NCBI GenBank assembly: GCA_007127665.1
Contig: SKYY01000058.1
Coordinates: 1-8,233 of the forward strand
DNA length: 8,233 nt
Direction of reading: 5' to 3'
From: Balneolales bacterium
GTDB lineage: Bacteria; Bacteroidota; Rhodothermia; Balneolales; Natronogracilivirgulaceae
A model generated the notes under the pieces. It saw nothing but the letters and a program-made list of their open reading frames with translations. It was not told the DNA's origin and did not search any database. Made by a program: the position numbers and the translations under genes. Numbering within the stretch: the stretch's first letter is position 1; each line of letters begins with the position of its first letter. This document shows positions 6,827-8,233 of this stretch, piece after piece.

Positions 6827-7094
6827 CAAAATGACATACATCTCATAAAACAGCGCTCTCAAGAACGAGGAATATTTCGCTTCTCTCAGACTTCTCGCCC
6901 GGATCGCACTCAATGGAACCTGAAACTGTTTTTCTTGGTTGGCTGATAAATATCAACGCAGAAATACACCACAGCATACTCACAGAATAACACCATGAAT
7001 TGTCCATGACCGGGCATAGCCCCGGACACACAGGAGCATGATTAAAAAGTCATGGGTATTCTATCTGACCTGATAAACTCTAATTTTTAAACAG
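6827..7094. other. Divergent intergenic region with no gene recognised
   Basis: This stretch between the btuB promoter repeats and the Rieske gene shows no convincing coding sequence; its short open frames have no recognisable protein pattern. One hairpin is visible at 7001-7028: TGTCC...GGACA outside and GGGC-ATA-GCCC inside, which can also pair as CCGGG/CCCGG. I found no convincing -35/-10 pair for the Rieske gene, although its promoter must lie here. Confidence 0.4.
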
Positions 7095-7595
7095 ATGAAC
7101 AAACTGACCGAAACACAGCCCCGCAACGGTATGGACCGCAAAGAGTTTCTTAGAACTGCGGGTTCTACCGCCCTGTTTGCGTTTCTCGGCATTTCTCTCG
7201 CCAGCTGCGATGTTACCAGCTCGAGCGACGATGAACTACCCGCAAATGGAAACAATGGCGATAACGGAGGCATAACCATCGATGGCAATACCGTCCGGCT
7301 GAACCTTGACGATGATGCCCTGTCACCGCTTCGGCAGGAAGGCGGATGGATGGTACTCGGCCAGGCCTCCGTAATCGTTGTCAACATTGATGGCAACCTG
7401 ATCCGCGCATTCACTGATGTCTGTCCCCACGCAAGCTGCAGAAACAACTGGCAGTATCAGAACCAGCGGTTTATCTGCACCTGCCATAACTCCGTCTTTG
7501 AAAACGACGGTTCATTTGTAAGCGGTCCCGCAGGAAGGGACCTGCCCGAGTTCGCCGTTCAGCGTCAGGACAACATCGTCACGATAACAAAATGA
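7095..7595 (+). CDS. Rieske [2Fe-2S] lipoprotein
   Basis: This is a 166-residue membrane-anchored electron-transfer protein. Residues 13-38 form a signal peptide, MDRKEFLRTAG then a hydrophobic core, ending in the lipobox LASC with the lipid-anchored Cys at 38. The RKEFL start is a near-Tat motif with Lys for the second Arg. An acidic, Asn/Gly-rich linker (39-60) leads to the Rieske fold. Cluster ligands are C110 and H112 (CPH) and C128 and H131 (CTCH), H-to-C spacing 15. C115 and C130 match the disulfide pair of high-potential Rieske proteins of bc1/b6f complexes. The SGPAGRDLPEF segment after the second ligand loop is also typical. No cytochrome b gene is visible. The start could be ATG 7095 or ATG 7131 (MDRKEF), which fits a signal peptide better. 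It overlaps the YceI gene by ATGA, so the two are translationally coupled. Confidence 0.88.
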   Translation: MNKLTETQPRNGMDRKEFLRTAGSTALFAFLGISLASCDVTSSSDDELPANGNNGDNGGITIDGNTVRLNLDDDALSPLRQEGGWMVLGQASVIVVNIDGNLIRAFTDVCPHASCRNNWQYQNQRFICTCHNSVFENDGSFVSGPAGRDLPEFAVQRQDNIVTITK

Positions 7596-8158
7596 ACATG
7601 AAGCGGCCGGCTTTCTATTTCATCATCCTGGGATGCCTTCTTTTTTACGGCAAACCCGCTATTTCGCAAACTCTGGTTGCTACAGACGGATATGTGGAGT
7701 TCATCTCCACCGCCCCCCTGCTCACGTTCAAGGGTACCTCCGACAATCTTGCCGGCTTGATCAACCTGGAAACCGGTGAAGTTGATTTTTTCGTGGACCT
7801 GGCTTCCCTTGACACGGGCAACAGAAGGCGTGACCGCGACATGCGCCAGGTCTACCTGGAAACAGAAAAGTATCCATTTGCCGAATTCGAAGGCAGGCTC
7901 ACGTCACATTTCAACCCCGAAATTTCAGGTGAGCAACAGGCGACCGTAACCGGAAGTTTTACAATGCGGGAAATCAGCCGCGACATGACCGTTTCCGGCA
8001 CAATGGAGGCGACCGAAGAGGGTATCCGCGTCAGGGCCGGATGGGAAATTCGACTGGAAGACTTCGACATTGAACGTCCCGGCATATTGTTTTATGAATT
8101 GAGTGAAGTTCAAACTGTCAATATCGACATACTGCTGAGGCCCGATGATGAAAATTAA
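7592..8158 (+). CDS. YceI-family secreted lipocalin-like protein
   Basis: This is a 188-residue protein of the YceI family, periplasmic beta-barrel proteins that bind polyisoprenoid-type lipids in characterised members. The signal peptide spans about residues 1-25 (AFYFIILGCLLFYG core, cleavage after PAIS, before QT). Family blocks are clear: SLDTGNRRRDRDMRQVYLE (72-90) followed by TEKYPFAEFEG (91-101), GSFTMREISRDMTVSG (121-136), FDIERPG (158-164), and a final strand VQTVNIDILL (173-182). Length is normal for a single-domain member. The ATG overlaps the stop codon of the Rieske gene (ATGA); a second ATG at 7598 (MKRPAF) is an equally good start. Pairing with a redox lipoprotein suggests work on a lipid-soluble electron carrier such as a quinone, which is inference only. 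Confidence 0.9.
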   Translation: MNMKRPAFYFIILGCLLFYGKPAISQTLVATDGYVEFISTAPLLTFKGTSDNLAGLINLETGEVDFFVDLASLDTGNRRRDRDMRQVYLETEKYPFAEFEGRLTSHFNPEISGEQQATVTGSFTMREISRDMTVSGTMEATEEGIRVRAGWEIRLEDFDIERPGILFYELSEVQTVNIDILLRPDDEN

Positions 8159-8184
8159 AACCTGTCTCCCAACCTTTAAACTGT

Positions 8185-8233
8185 CTATGCCTATGCCTAT
8201 GCCTATGGCTATGGCTATGGCTATGGCTATGGC
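8185..8233. repeat. Hexanucleotide microsatellite (CTATGC)x3-(CTATGG)x5, continues past window
   Basis: Three perfect CTATGC units (8185-8202) are followed by five perfect CTATGG units (8203-8232) and one more C at the window edge. One + frame is open through it and would encode alternating Met-Pro then Met-Ala pairs, starting at ATG 8187. It lies 26 nt after the YceI stop codon. The GCC/GGC triplets of the two blocks can pair across their junction with TAT/TAT mismatches between. Confidence 0.9.

Noticed and set aside
7001..7028. Terminator before the Rieske gene
   Set aside because: A compact hairpin is present but there is no T-tract on either strand and no upstream gene pointing into it.
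6843..7031. 62-codon minus-strand open frame upstream of the riboswitch
   Set aside because: No recognisable protein pattern or start context, and it lies in a divergent regulatory region; too weak to call a gene.

Overview
The window looks like chromosomal DNA from a Gram-negative bacterium of the Bacteroidota/Rhodothermota/Balneolota group. Two outer-membrane TonB-dependent receptors are present, one with an N-terminal carboxypeptidase-regulatory-like domain typical of that group. Start codons lack Shine-Dalgarno sequences and several sit behind A/T-rich leaders. At least one promoter can be read with the Bacteroidota-type TTG / TAnnTTTG pattern. This assignment is an inference from gene style, not a database match.

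Left part (1-4221, + strand): the C-terminal end of a DUF3526-type ABC-2 permease runs in from beyond the left edge. It is followed by a 400-residue FAD/NAD(P)-binding oxidoreductase, and then, behind its own promoter with an overlapping palindromic operator, a 753-residue TonB-dependent receptor. The receptor resembles the ZnuD-like group, so a metal or metallophore uptake role is possible but unproven.

Middle (4222-4459): the convergent intergenic region holds a perfect 13-bp inverted repeat just after the receptor stop codon. Next comes an array of about five degenerate 34-bp tandem repeats that reaches into the last codons of the gene on the other strand.

Right-centre (4450-6822, - strand): a BtuB-like TonB-dependent cobalamin receptor gene is preceded by a complete cobalamin riboswitch. 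A sigma70-like promoter places the RNA start at the first base pair of the riboswitch P1 stem. Two 12-bp direct repeats lie directly upstream of the -35 box. The unit is self-contained: receptor production should be switched off when intracellular cobalamin is high.

Right end (7095-8233, + strand): a two-gene operon encodes a Rieske [2Fe-2S] lipoprotein and a secreted YceI-family lipocalin-like protein, overlapping by ATGA. The window ends inside a hexanucleotide microsatellite (three CTATGC then five CTATGG units) that continues past the edge.

I found no CRISPR array, insertion sequence, tRNA or rRNA. The best candidates for something new are the 34-bp array, the hexamer tract, the repeats around the btuB promoter, and the Rieske-YceI pairing. 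None of them amounts to a clear new system.
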